This document shows, piece after piece, positions 16,855 to 28,860 of a DNA stretch of 64,000 nucleotides; position 1 is the stretch's first letter; each line of letters begins with the position of its first letter. The notes beneath the pieces were generated by a model, which worked only from the letters and a program-made list of their open reading frames with translations, did not search any database and had not been told where the DNA came from. The DNA lies in NCBI RefSeq assembly GCF_000716785.1, contig NZ_JNYY01000005.1, positions 372,001-436,000 on the forward strand, read 5' to 3'. The translations under genes were made by a program, and so were the position numbers. This stretch comes from Amycolatopsis vancoresmycina (lineage in GTDB: Bacteria; Actinomycetota; Actinomycetes; Mycobacteriales; Pseudonocardiaceae).

Positions 16855-17133
16855 TTACTTGGCCTTCTCCACGATCTGCACCAGGCGCCACCGCTTCGAT
16901 GCCGACAGCGGGCGGGTCTCCATCAGGGTGACCCGGTCGCCCACGCCCGCCTCGTTGTTCTCGTCGTGCACCTTCACCTTGGAGGTGGTGCGGACGACCT
17001 TCGAGTAACGGGGGTGCTTCTTGCGGTCCTCGAGCTCGACCACGATCGTCTTGTTCATCTTGTCCGAGACGACGTAGCCCTCGCGGACCTTGCGGTCGTT
17101 CCGGGCCGGCGTCTCGGTGGTGGGCTCGCTCAT
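16855..17133 (-). CDS. rpsQ: 30S ribosomal protein S17
   Basis: The product is 92 aa. The S17 OB fold (REGYVVSDKMNKTIVVELED) is preceded by a short actinobacterial extension. It overlaps rpmC by four bases. Confidence 0.97.
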   Translation of the reverse strand: MSEPTTETPARNDRKVREGYVVSDKMNKTIVVELEDRKKHPRYSKVVRTTSKVKVHDENNEAGVGDRVTLMETRPLSASKRWRLVQIVEKAK

Positions 17134-17378
17134 GCGGCACCTTCACTCTCGGCGTCGGGGGCAACGGACAGGCCGAGTTCGCGCTCGCGCATGACCGTGT
17201 AGATCCGCGCGATGTCCGTGCGGACGGTGCGCAGACGGCGGTTGTTGTCGAGCTGCCCGGTCGCCATCTGGAAGCGGAGGTTGAACAGCTCCTCCTTGTA
17301 CTCCTTCAGACGCAGGACGAGCTCTTCCGCGGTGAGCTCACGCAGCTCCGATGCCTGGGCGGCACCTGCCTTCGCCAT
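17130..17378 (-). CDS. rpmC: 50S ribosomal protein L29
   Basis: The product is 82 aa. The helical-pair core (LRELTAEELVLRLKEYKEEL) is present, with a short acidic C-terminal tail. It overlaps rplP by one base. Confidence 0.97.
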   Translation of the reverse strand: MAKAGAAQASELRELTAEELVLRLKEYKEELFNLRFQMATGQLDNNRRLRTVRTDIARIYTVMRERELGLSVAPDAESEGAA

Positions 17379-17797
17379 CAGAACTCACCACCTTCACGGG
17401 TCACGATGCGGCACTTCATGGGCAGCTTGTGGATCGCGCGGCGCAGCGCCTCGCGAGCCGTCTCCTCGTTCGGGAACGAGATCTCGAACATCACGCGGCC
17501 CGGCTTCACGTTGGCGATCCACCACTCGGGCGAACCCTTACCGGAACCCATCCGGGTTTCGGCCGGCTTCTTGGTCAGCGGGCGGTCCGGGTAGATGGTC
17601 GTCCACACCTTGCCACCACGCTTGATGTGACGGGTCATGGCGATACGAGCGGACTCGATCTGCCGGTTCGTCACGTAGCTGTGCTCAAGCGCCTGGATGC
17701 CGTACTCGCCGAAGCTGACCTTCGTGCCACCCTTGGCGGCGCCGTGGCGCTTCGGGGAGTGCTGCTTCCGGTGCTTGACCCTGCGCGGGATGAGCAC
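17378..17797 (-). CDS. rplP: 50S ribosomal protein L16
   Basis: The product is 139 aa, opening MLIPRRVKHRKQHSPKRHGA. The conserved GKGSPEWWIANVKPGRVMFE segment is present. It binds at the elbow of A-site tRNA. Confidence 0.98.
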   Translation of the reverse strand: MLIPRRVKHRKQHSPKRHGAAKGGTKVSFGEYGIQALEHSYVTNRQIESARIAMTRHIKRGGKVWTTIYPDRPLTKKPAETRMGSGKGSPEWWIANVKPGRVMFEISFPNEETAREALRRAIHKLPMKCRIVTREGGEF

Positions 17798-17800
17798 GTC

Positions 17801-18639
<839 letters not shown>

Positions 18640-18640
<1 letters not shown>

Positions 18641-19056
18641 TACCGGCCACCTGCCTTCTTCTTGCTCTGAGCCTTCTGCGCGACGGCCGGACGCGACTCC
18701 ACCTCGACGGTGATGTGGCTGGTCCGCTTGCGGATCCGGTACGCGCGGCCCTGGGCCCGCGGGCGGATGCGCTTGAGGGTCGGGCCCTCGTCGGCGTACG
18801 CGTTCTTGACCCAGAGCGTCTCCGGGTCCAGCTGAAGGTTGTTCTCGGCGTTGGCCACAGCGCTGGCAAGCACCTTCGCGACCGGCTCGCTGGCCGCCTG
18901 GGGGGCGAACCGGAGCACGGCCAAGGCGTCGGCGGCGCTACGTCCCTTGATGAGCTCGATCACCCGGCGCACCTTGGTCGGCGAGTCCCGGACGAAGCGA
19001 GCCCGCGCGTACGCCGTAGGCAGGGCCTCGGTCGTCGCGTCGTTCTGGGCGTTCAT
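18640..19056 (-). CDS. rplV: 50S ribosomal protein L22
   Basis: The product is 138 aa. The core ARFVRDSPTKVRRVIELIKG and the beta-hairpin that lines the exit tunnel (ADEGPTLKRIRPRAQGRAY) are present. Confidence 0.98.
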
Positions 19057-19087
19057 CGCTACTTCCCTTGTCTCTTCTCGTGCCCGC

Positions 19088-19369
19088 TCAGCGGCGGCGC
19101 GACTTGCGGTCGTCCTTGATGTGGCCCTTGAAGGTCCGCGTCGGGGCGAACTCGCCCAGCTTGTGACCCACCATGGCCTCGGTGACGAACACCGGGACGT
19201 GCTTGCGCCCGTCGTGCACGGCGATCGTGTGACCCAGGAAGTCCGGGATGATCGTCGAGCGGCGCGACCAGGTCTTGATGACCGTCTTCTTGCCCGATTC
19301 GTTCAGCGCGTCCACCTTCTTGAGCAGGTGGTCGTCCACGAACGGGCCCTTCTTAAGGCTGCGTGGCAT
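19088..19369 (-). CDS. rpsS: 30S ribosomal protein S19
   Basis: The product is 93 aa, opening MPRSLKKGPFVDDHLLKKVD, the standard length and sequence. Confidence 0.98.
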   Translation of the reverse strand: MPRSLKKGPFVDDHLLKKVDALNESGKKTVIKTWSRRSTIIPDFLGHTIAVHDGRKHVPVFVTEAMVGHKLGEFAPTRTFKGHIKDDRKSRRR

Positions 19370-19387
19370 GTGCTTCTACCTCCCTGC

Positions 19388-20224
19388 TCAGCGCTTGTTC
19401 TTGCCGGTGCGACGGCGGCGGACGATGAGGGCGTCGGACGCCTTGCGGCGACGCGTGCGGCCCTCGGGCTTACCGTTCGGGTTGACCGGGTGGCGACCAC
19501 CGGAGGTCTTGCCCTCACCACCACCGTGCGGGTGGTCGACCGGGTTCATGACGACACCGCGGACCGTGGGGCGCTTGCCGCGCCAGCGGTTGCGGCCGGC
19601 CTTGCCCCAGTTGATGTTGGCGTGCTCGGAGTTGCCGACCTCGCCGACCGTGGCGCGGTTGCGCACGTCCACGTTGCGGATCTCGCCCGAGGGGAGACGC
19701 AGCTGGGCGTACGGCCCGTCCTTGGCGACGAGCTGCACCTTCGCGCCCGCGGACCGCGCCATCTTCGCGCCGCCACCGGGGCGGAGCTCGATCGCGTGGA
19801 TCACGGTGCCGACCGGGATGTTGCGCAGCGGCAGGTTGTTGCCCGGCTTGATGTCGGCCCGGGGGCCGTTCTCGACGGTGTCGCCCTGCTTCAGCTTCTC
19901 CGGCGCGATGATGTAGCGCTTCTCGCCGTCGGCGTAGTGCAGCAGCGCGATGCGAGCGGACCGGTTGGGGTCGTACTCGATGTGCGCGACCTTGGCGGGG
20001 ATGCCGTCCTTGTCATTGCGACGGAAGTCGATGACGCGGTAGGCGCGCTTGTGGCCGCCACCCTTGTGCCGGGTGGTGATCTTGCCGGACGAGTTGCGAC
20101 CGCCCGAACCGCTCAGCGGACGAAGCAGCGACTTCTCCGGGGTGGAGCGGGTGATCTCGGCGAAGTCCGAGACGCTCGAACCGCGACGACCCGGGGTCGT
20201 CGGCTTGTACTTGCGGATGCCCAT
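19388..20224 (-). CDS. rplB: 50S ribosomal protein L2
   Basis: The product is 278 aa, opening MGIRKYKPTTPGRRG. The peptidyl-transferase-proximal VMNPVDHPHGGGEGKTSGG motif is intact. It is the core 23S rRNA binder. Confidence 0.98.
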   Translation of the reverse strand: MGIRKYKPTTPGRRGSSVSDFAEITRSTPEKSLLRPLSGSGGRNSSGKITTRHKGGGHKRAYRVIDFRRNDKDGIPAKVAHIEYDPNRSARIALLHYADGEKRYIIAPEKLKQGDTVENGPRADIKPGNNLPLRNIPVGTVIHAIELRPGGGAKMARSAGAKVQLVAKDGPYAQLRLPSGEIRNVDVRNRATVGEVGNSEHANINWGKAGRNRWRGKRPTVRGVVMNPVDHPHGGGEGKTSGGRHPVNPNGKPEGRTRRRKASDALIVRRRRTGKNKR

Positions 20225-20239
20225 TGTCAGCTCAGTCCT

Positions 20240-20551
20240 TTACGCGGTGGGTCCGCCGAAGATCTCGATCGCCTTGCTCTCGGGCGAAAGAGTCACGATG
20301 GCGCGCTTGGTGTCCTTGCGCTTGCCGAAGCCGGCGCGAGTCCGCTTCCGCTTGCCCTGGCGGTTGGCCGTGTTGACGCTGACCACCTTGACGCCGAACA
20401 CCTTCTCGACCGCGATCTTGATCTGGGTCTTGTTGGCGTCCGGGCGGACGATGAACGTGTACTTGTGGTCCTCGAGCAGCCCGTAGGACTTCTCGGAGAT
20501 GACCGGCGCGAGCAGGATGTCGCGGGGGTCCGGAATGGCGACCGAACTCAC
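20240..20551 (-). CDS. rplW: 50S ribosomal protein L23
   Basis: The product is 103 aa from GTG 20551 (VSSVAIPDPRDILLAPVISE). It lies at the tunnel exit and docks trigger factor and SRP. It overlaps rplD by four bases. Confidence 0.98.
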   Translation of the reverse strand: MSSVAIPDPRDILLAPVISEKSYGLLEDHKYTFIVRPDANKTQIKIAVEKVFGVKVVSVNTANRQGKRKRTRAGFGKRKDTKRAIVTLSPESKAIEIFGGPTA

Positions 20552-21237
20552 TTCTCGTCACTCCCTTCCGTGACCTCGCCCGACCGCGCGGAAGCCTTGA
20601 CGGTCTTGCCGCGGGCGGGGCCGGCGACGAACGCGTCGTACGCGGCCTTGGTGAACACGACGTCGTCGTTGACCAGCACGTCGTAGGTGTTGAGCTGGTC
20701 CGCCCAGAGGATGTGCACCTCGGGCAGGTTCCGCAGCGAAACCCAGCTCAGCTCGTCGGCCCGGTCCAGCACCACGAGCACGCGCTTCGCGGCCGTCACG
20801 GCGGCGAGCACGGTCTTGGCGGCCTTGGTCGACGGCTTCTCGCCGGTCACCAGCTCGGTGACGACGTGCAGCTGGCCGGCGCGGGCCCGGTCGGAGAGGG
20901 CGCCACGCAGGGCGGCGGCCTTCATCTTCTTCGGGGTGCGCTGCGAGTAGTCACGCGGCGTGGGGCCGTGGACGACGCCACCGCCGGCGAACTGCGGCGC
21001 GCGGGTCGAACCCTGGCGGGCACGGCCGGTGCCCTTCTGGCGGTACGGCTTCTTGCCGCCACCGCGAACCTCACCACGGGTCTTCGTGTCGTGCGTGCCC
21101 TGGCGCGCGGCGGCCTGCTGGGCCACCACGACCTGGTGCATCAGCGCGACATTGGCCTGCACGTCGAAGATCTCCGCGGGGAGATCGACCGTGCCGTCGG
21201 CTTTACCGGCCGGGGTCTTCAGCTCGACGCTTGTCAT
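20548..21237 (-). CDS. rplD: 50S ribosomal protein L4
   Basis: The product is 229 aa. The tunnel loop (KTRGEVRGGGKKPYRQKGTG) is complete. It overlaps rplC and rplW by four bases each. Confidence 0.98.
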   Translation of the reverse strand: MTSVELKTPAGKADGTVDLPAEIFDVQANVALMHQVVVAQQAAARQGTHDTKTRGEVRGGGKKPYRQKGTGRARQGSTRAPQFAGGGVVHGPTPRDYSQRTPKKMKAAALRGALSDRARAGQLHVVTELVTGEKPSTKAAKTVLAAVTAAKRVLVVLDRADELSWVSLRNLPEVHILWADQLNTYDVLVNDDVVFTKAAYDAFVAGPARGKTVKASARSGEVTEGSDEK

Positions 21238-21890
21238 TCGGAGTTACCACCCTTCGCGGCGCTGCGCACGAACAGCAGGCCGCCCTTGGGACCGGGCACA
21301 GCGCCCTTGATCAGCAGCAGGCCGTCCTCGGCACGCACGGCGTGCACGGTCAGGTTCTGCGTGGTGACCCGGTCGTTGCCCATCCGGCCCGCCATCCGCA
21401 GGCCCTTGAAGACGCGGCCGGGGGTGGCGCAGCCACCGATCGAACCCGGCTTGCGGTGCACGGCCTGGGCACCGTGGCTCGCGCCCTGGCCCTTGAAGCC
21501 GTGGCGCTTCATGACACCCGCGTAGCCCTTGCCCTTGCTGGTCCCGGTCACGTCGACCTCGACGCCGGCGGCGAACACCTCGGCGGTGATCTCCTGGCCG
21601 ACCTCGTAGGTCTCGGCGTCGGTGGTGCGCAGCTCGGCGAGGAACCGGCGCGGGGTCACGCCCGCCTTGTCGAAGTGGCCGGTGCGCGGCTTGTTCACCT
21701 TGCGCGGGTCGACCGCGCCGAACGCCAGCTGCACGGCCGCGTAGCCGTCCTTGTCCTGGGTCCGAACCTGGGTGACCACGTTCGGACCGGCCTTCACGAC
21801 GGTGACCGGGACAACCCGGTTCTGCTCGTCGAAGACCTGGGTCATGCCGAGCTTGGTGCCCAGGATGCCCTTCATCTGCCTGTCAGACAT
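21234..21890 (-). CDS. rplC: 50S ribosomal protein L3
   Basis: The product is 218 aa, opening MSDRQMKGILGTKLGMTQVF. The conserved KRHGFKGQGASHGAQAVHRK loop that reaches the peptidyl transferase centre is present. Confidence 0.98.
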   Translation of the reverse strand: MSDRQMKGILGTKLGMTQVFDEQNRVVPVTVVKAGPNVVTQVRTQDKDGYAAVQLAFGAVDPRKVNKPRTGHFDKAGVTPRRFLAELRTTDAETYEVGQEITAEVFAAGVEVDVTGTSKGKGYAGVMKRHGFKGQGASHGAQAVHRKPGSIGGCATPGRVFKGLRMAGRMGNDRVTTQNLTVHAVRAEDGLLLIKGAVPGPKGGLLFVRSAAKGGNSE

Positions 21891-21923
21891 GTGAGTCTCT
21901 TATCTCCGCCGCTCGCCCAACGC

Positions 21924-22229
21924 TTACTGGATGTTGACGTCGACGCTCGCCGGCAGGTCGATGCGCATGAGCGCGTCGACCGTCTTCGGCGTCGGGTCGA
22001 GGATGTCGATCAGACGCTTGTGCGTGCGCATCTCGAAGTGCTCGCGCGAGTCCTTGTACTTGTGCGGCGAGCGGATGACGCAGTAAACGTTCTTCTCGGT
22101 GGGCAGCGGCACCGGCCCGACAACCCGGGCGCCGGTGCGCGTGACCGTCTCCACGATCTTGCGCGCCGAGGTGTCGATCGCCTCGTGGTCGTAGGCCTTG
22201 AGCCGGATGCGGATCTTCTGTCCCGCCAT
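21924..22229 (-). CDS. rpsJ: 30S ribosomal protein S10
   Basis: The product is 101 aa, opening MAGQKIRIRLKAYDHEAID. It is the first gene of the S10 operon and is also a NusE-type antitermination factor. Confidence 0.98.
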   Translation of the reverse strand: MAGQKIRIRLKAYDHEAIDTSARKIVETVTRTGARVVGPVPLPTEKNVYCVIRSPHKYKDSREHFEMRTHKRLIDILDPTPKTVDALMRIDLPASVDVNIQ

Positions 22230-22576
22230 GGTGGCTGCTCGTTCCTTGTCGTCTCGTGCCGCTATCTCACAAACCCCGCCCGGATGTCGCCACCCTGGCT
22301 GGGTTTCCGCAGTTCAACGGCCCTGTCCCCGGTCCACGCGGTCGGGCGTGTCGCGCCCGACGCACAGACGGATCCCGCGGGATCGTCGTCTTGCCTGGTC
22401 TTCCTCAACGTGAGGAGGCTATGAGCCGGCTGACCGTCTCACTGCCTTTGCCCGCTCGCCTGCAACCCGAAGGAAGAGCTCGGCGGACCGTGGCCACTCG
22501 CACCGGAGCGGCCGGACCCTCGAAGGGATCGGCCGCCCCAGGACGAGCAACCTGAATAGTGTCGCACACGTGATTT
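22230..22576 (-). promoter_or_regulatory. S10 operon leader and promoter region
   Basis: About 350 bp lies between the tuf terminator and rpsJ. I find no supported gene. A CACTAT hexamer at about 22556-22561 on the minus strand is a possible -10, which would leave a leader of about 320 nt that could carry ribosomal autoregulation. Confidence 0.35.
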
Positions 22577-22619
22577 GACGCCCCGAACCCGGGGGTGTAT
22601 TGCCCCCGGGTGGGGCGTC
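22577..22619 (-). terminator. tuf terminator hairpin
   Basis: Arms GACGCCCC and CCCGGGGG pair with CCCCCGGG and GGGGCGTC around a short loop, 4 bp past the tuf stop. Confidence 0.75.
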
Positions 22620-22623
22620 GAAA

Positions 22624-23817
<1,194 letters not shown>

Positions 23818-23852
23818 TGGAATGTCCTCCTGGACTGATTTCGCTTTGTGCT

Positions 23853-23880
23853 CGTGGGGCGGCGTGGCTGCCGCCCCACG
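23853..23880 (-). other. Hairpin between fusA and tuf
   Basis: A perfect 11-bp stem CGTGGGGCGGC/GCCGCCCCACG has a 6-nt loop in the 130-bp gap. It may be a partial terminator or processing site that allows tuf to be expressed at its own level. Confidence 0.5.
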
Positions 23881-23947
23881 ATTGTTCCTTCGTCGGTGCT
23901 GCGGACGTTCAGGAGAGTCCCTTAATGCCCGCGAGCGCTGGGGGGAG

Positions 23948-26047
<2,100 letters not shown>

Positions 26048-26110
26048 GAGAGTGTTCCCCTGTTCTCAAGCTTGGGGCCCGGCATGGCTTGGTCGACAGC
26101 CGGGCGGTCA

Positions 26111-26581
26111 TCACCAGCGGTAGTGCGCGAAGGCCCGGTTGGACTCGGCCATCTTGTGCGTGTCTTCGCGACGCTTCACGGAGGCACCGAGGCCGTTGGA
26201 AGCGTCCAGCAGTTCGTTCTGCAGGCGCTCGATCATCGTCTTCTCGCGGCGGGCCTGCGAGAAGGAGACCAGCCAGCGCAGGGCCAGCGTGGTGGAGCGG
26301 CCCGGCTTGACCTCGATCGGCACCTGGTAGGTGGCACCACCGACGCGGCGGCTCTTCACCTCGATGGTGGGCTTCACGTTGTCGAGGGCGCGCTTCAGCG
26401 TGACGACCGGGTCGGTGCCGGTCTTCTCGCGAGCGCCTTCGAGCGCGCCGTACACGATGCGCTCGGCCAGGGACCGCTTCCCGTCCTTCAGCACCTTGTT
26501 CACCAGCTGGGTGACCAGCGGGGAGGCGTAGACGGGGTCGGAGATCAGCGGCCGCTTCGGGGCCGGACCCTTGCGGGGCAT
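26111..26581 (-). CDS. rpsG: 30S ribosomal protein S7
   Basis: The product is 156 aa, opening MPRKGPAPKRPLISDPVYAS. Standard length. Its start overlaps the rpsL stop by one base. Confidence 0.98.
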   Translation of the reverse strand: MPRKGPAPKRPLISDPVYASPLVTQLVNKVLKDGKRSLAERIVYGALEGAREKTGTDPVVTLKRALDNVKPTIEVKSRRVGGATYQVPIEVKPGRSTTLALRWLVSFSQARREKTMIERLQNELLDASNGLGASVKRREDTHKMAESNRAFAHYRW

Positions 26582-26955
26582 TAGCTCTTCTCCTTCTTCG
26601 CGCCGTACCGGCTGCGCGCCTGCTTGCGGTTCTTGACACCCTGGGTGTCGAGCGAACCGCGGATGATCTTGTAACGGACACCCGGAAGGTCCTTCACACG
26701 ACCACCGCGCACGAGCACCATCGAGTGCTCCTGCAGGTTGTGGCCCTCACCGGGGATGTAGGCGGTGACCTCGATGCCGCTGGTCAGCTTCACACGCGCG
26801 ACCTTGCGCAGCGCCGAGTTCGGCTTCTTGGGGGTCGTGGTGTACACGCGAGTGCACACGCCGCGCCGCTGCGGGCTCCCCTTGAGGGCCGCCGTCTTCT
26901 GCTTGGCAGCCTTGTCCTGGCGGCCCTTGCGGACCAGCTGCTGGATCGTGGGCAA
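26581..26955 (-). CDS. rpsL: 30S ribosomal protein S12
   Basis: The product is 124 aa from TTG 26955 (encoding MPTIQQLVRKGRQD), with AGGAAG 8 nt upstream. S12 length and opening fix this start. The streptomycin-contact segment TTPKKPNSALRKVARVKL is wild type (Lys at the K43 position). Confidence 0.97.
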   Translation of the reverse strand: MPTIQQLVRKGRQDKAAKQKTAALKGSPQRRGVCTRVYTTTPKKPNSALRKVARVKLTSGIEVTAYIPGEGHNLQEHSMVLVRGGRVKDLPGVRYKIIRGSLDTQGVKNRKQARSRYGAKKEKS

Positions 26956-27434
26956 TGGACCAGCTTCCTGTCGTGATCTGCTTCTTCGTGTCTTCACCGG
27001 CCCCCGCGGTCGGGCGTGTCGGCCCGCGTCACGGTCTCGCGACCGGTAACTTCCCGGAGGGATTTCCGTCGGAACCCCGACCTGCCGAAGCCGGTGACCA
27101 GGTGCCTGAGCACCCCGCCCATGCGCACGGCACGCGGAGCGGCCCGACGCATGCCGGGCACGGTCTCCAAAGATACCCGCCCGGGTCCGGGAGGAGCGCG
27201 GCGGGGGGTCTGTAGGTCGACGAACCTCCAGCGTACCTCTCAACGCCCCCGGGCTGCGGGACATTCCCACGCCTCGGGTGGCGGGGCCGACCCCCGGCAC
27301 GGGCGGCCGGCGGCGCAACGGCTTCACCGGCGCGGGACTCCTCGCGGCACTTCCAACGCCACGGGGGTACGGCGCATTCCCCAGCGGCTCGGGCCGGTCT
27401 CGGCCGCCGGCCAACCCTGGCGGGCATTCGGATG
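26956..27434. promoter_or_regulatory. rpsL upstream region
   Basis: This is non-coding and very GC-rich. It must carry the rpsL (str operon) promoter, but no sharp -35/-10 pair stands out. Open frames here have no family similarity. Confidence 0.35.
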
Positions 27435-27666
27435 TCGCGAATGACTCATTCGCGACGTCGGAGGTCCCGAATGAGTCATTCGCGACGCGCTGCTCCGGAC
27501 CAGCCCACCCGCGGCGCGCGGCTCCTGGCCAGCCACCCGCGGCGCGCGGCTCCGGACCGGCCACCCGCGGCGCCGAAGGGCTCCAGGCAAGCCGGCCGCG
27601 CCCCCGAAGGTCGCGAATGAGTCATTCGCGACGTCGGGCGTCCCGAATGAGTCATTCGCGACGCGC
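27435..27666. repeat. Duplicated 56-bp palindromic repeat with GC-rich core
   Basis: Two near-identical 56-bp units lie at 27435-27490 and 27611-27666 (three differences). Each holds two copies of a 21-bp palindrome with core CGCGAATGAGTCATTCGCG, at 27435, 27465, 27611 and 27641. Between the units, ccacccgcggcgcgcggctcc repeats with a 28-bp period (27504, 27532, partial at 27560). The arrangement resembles REP/BIME-type intergenic elements. Confidence 0.7.
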
Positions 27667-27672
27667 GCGGGG

Positions 27673-27828
27673 TCAGTCCTCGTCGGGCTTCGCGTGGTCC
27701 GGCTTGCCCGGGTTGGGGTCGCGGGACAGGTCGATCAGCGGGTGGACGCCCGCCCCCTCCGGGGCCGCGTGGCTGCCCGTCGACTTCGGTTCCTCGGCCG
27801 GGCCGCCGGCCCCTTCGGTGCTGGTCAT
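27673..27828 (-). CDS. Small acidic/hydrophilic protein, 51 aa
   Basis: The protein begins MTSTEGAGGPAEEPKSTGSH and ends PGKPDHAKPDED. GAGGAG lies 8 nt before the ATG and the third codon positions are G/C-rich, so it is probably real despite its size. It is disordered in character, with no membrane segment. It is divergent from the YbaB-like gene. Function unknown. Confidence 0.5.
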   Translation of the reverse strand: MTSTEGAGGPAEEPKSTGSHAAPEGAGVHPLIDLSRDPNPGKPDHAKPDED

Positions 27829-27985
27829 CACACACTCCTCGCGCGTTGTCCCCTGCTTCCCTCTCCGGCCGAAACCTACCCATTACCCGGTCGGGTGATG
27901 CAGTGGGATCGGATCGGACGTTCCGTGCGTCACAGTGCGGTCGAGGCGTCACGATGGGTCGACAACGCAGCGGGAGGAACAGGGC

Positions 27986-28519
27986 ATGACGGCCGAGTTC
28001 GAGCACCTGGTGGCCGAGTTCGAACGGTTTCAGGCGGGGGTGCGCAGCGCCGACGACCGGTTCGCCGGGCTCGGCGCCATGCAGCAGCAGCTGACCGGGC
28101 TGCGGGCGAGCGCGGCGTCGCCGGACGGGGGTGTCACCGTCGTCACCGGGCCCGGCGGGGCCGTCCTGGACGTCCGGTTCACCGAGGCCGCGCTCGCCAA
28201 GGGGCCCCAAGCGCTGTCGGCGACGCTGCTGGCCACGCTCCGGGAAGCCGTCGGCGAGGCCGCGCGGCGGCAGGCCGTGATCGTCGAGGAGAACATGGGC
28301 GACGACCTCGGCCTCGTCGACCAGGTCCTGGAGACGCAGGCCGTCGCGTTCGGGACCACCGTCGAAGAACTGCGGGCGAAGCTGCCGGACGAGCGGGCGC
28401 CCGAGGACTTCTCGGAGCAGCGGGTGCTGCGCCCGGCCGATCCGCCGCCGTCGCCGCCCGCCACGGGCCCGTCGGCGGGCGATCGATTCCTGCGGAACCT
28501 GTTCGACGAGGAGGACTGA
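27986..28519 (+). CDS. YbaB/EbfC-like protein of a type VII substrate locus
   Basis: The product is 177 aa from ATG 27986, with GGGAGGAAC upstream. Residues 1-110 have the YbaB/EbfC look: an N-terminal helix, then VTVVTGPGGAVLDVRFTEAAL and a C-terminal helix. An acidic/Pro-rich tail follows. In actinobacteria, YbaB-like proteins often precede WXG100/EspC-type genes, as here. Its stop overlaps the next ATG (TGATG). A chaperone or DNA-binding role is inferred from the family only. Confidence 0.65.
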   Translation: MTAEFEHLVAEFERFQAGVRSADDRFAGLGAMQQQLTGLRASAASPDGGVTVVTGPGGAVLDVRFTEAALAKGPQALSATLLATLREAVGEAARRQAVIVEENMGDDLGLVDQVLETQAVAFGTTVEELRAKLPDERAPEDFSEQRVLRPADPPPSPPATGPSAGDRFLRNLFDEED

Positions 28520-28851
28520 TGGGCGGCGGTTACCGCGTCCAGGTGGACGCGCTGCACAAGTACGTCGGTGACCTGGGCAAATACCGCGAGCAGGGCGCGA
28601 AGATCACCGAGCAGGTGAGCCGGTCCGACGTCGGCGGCAAGTCGTGGGGCGTGGTCGGCGTCTTCACCAAGGGCGGCTACGACGACACCCTGCGCGAGCT
28701 GCAGTCCCTGCTGGCGTCCATCGCGGACGGGCTGGCCTCAGCGCAGGCGAAGCTGACCGACGCGGCGAACGTCTACCAAGGCGTCGAAGACGACCACAAG
28801 ACCTTCTTCGGCCAGGTCGAGGTGCTGCTCGACGGCCCGGAAAAGCACTGA
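28519..28851 (+). CDS. EspC/WXG100-like type VII secreted protein
   Basis: The product is 110 aa and mainly helical. The SWG at residues 42-44 lies at the turn expected for a WXG-type hairpin. Near the C-terminus YQGVE (Tyr86-xxx-Glu90) matches the YxxxD/E secretion signal. It is coupled to the YbaB-like gene and followed 9 bp later by the large WXG protein, so the two may be co-secreted. The substrate role is inferred from the motifs. Confidence 0.65.
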   Translation: MGGGYRVQVDALHKYVGDLGKYREQGAKITEQVSRSDVGGKSWGVVGVFTKGGYDDTLRELQSLLASIADGLASAQAKLTDAANVYQGVEDDHKTFFGQVEVLLDGPEKH

Positions 28852-28860
28852 GGGGGACCC

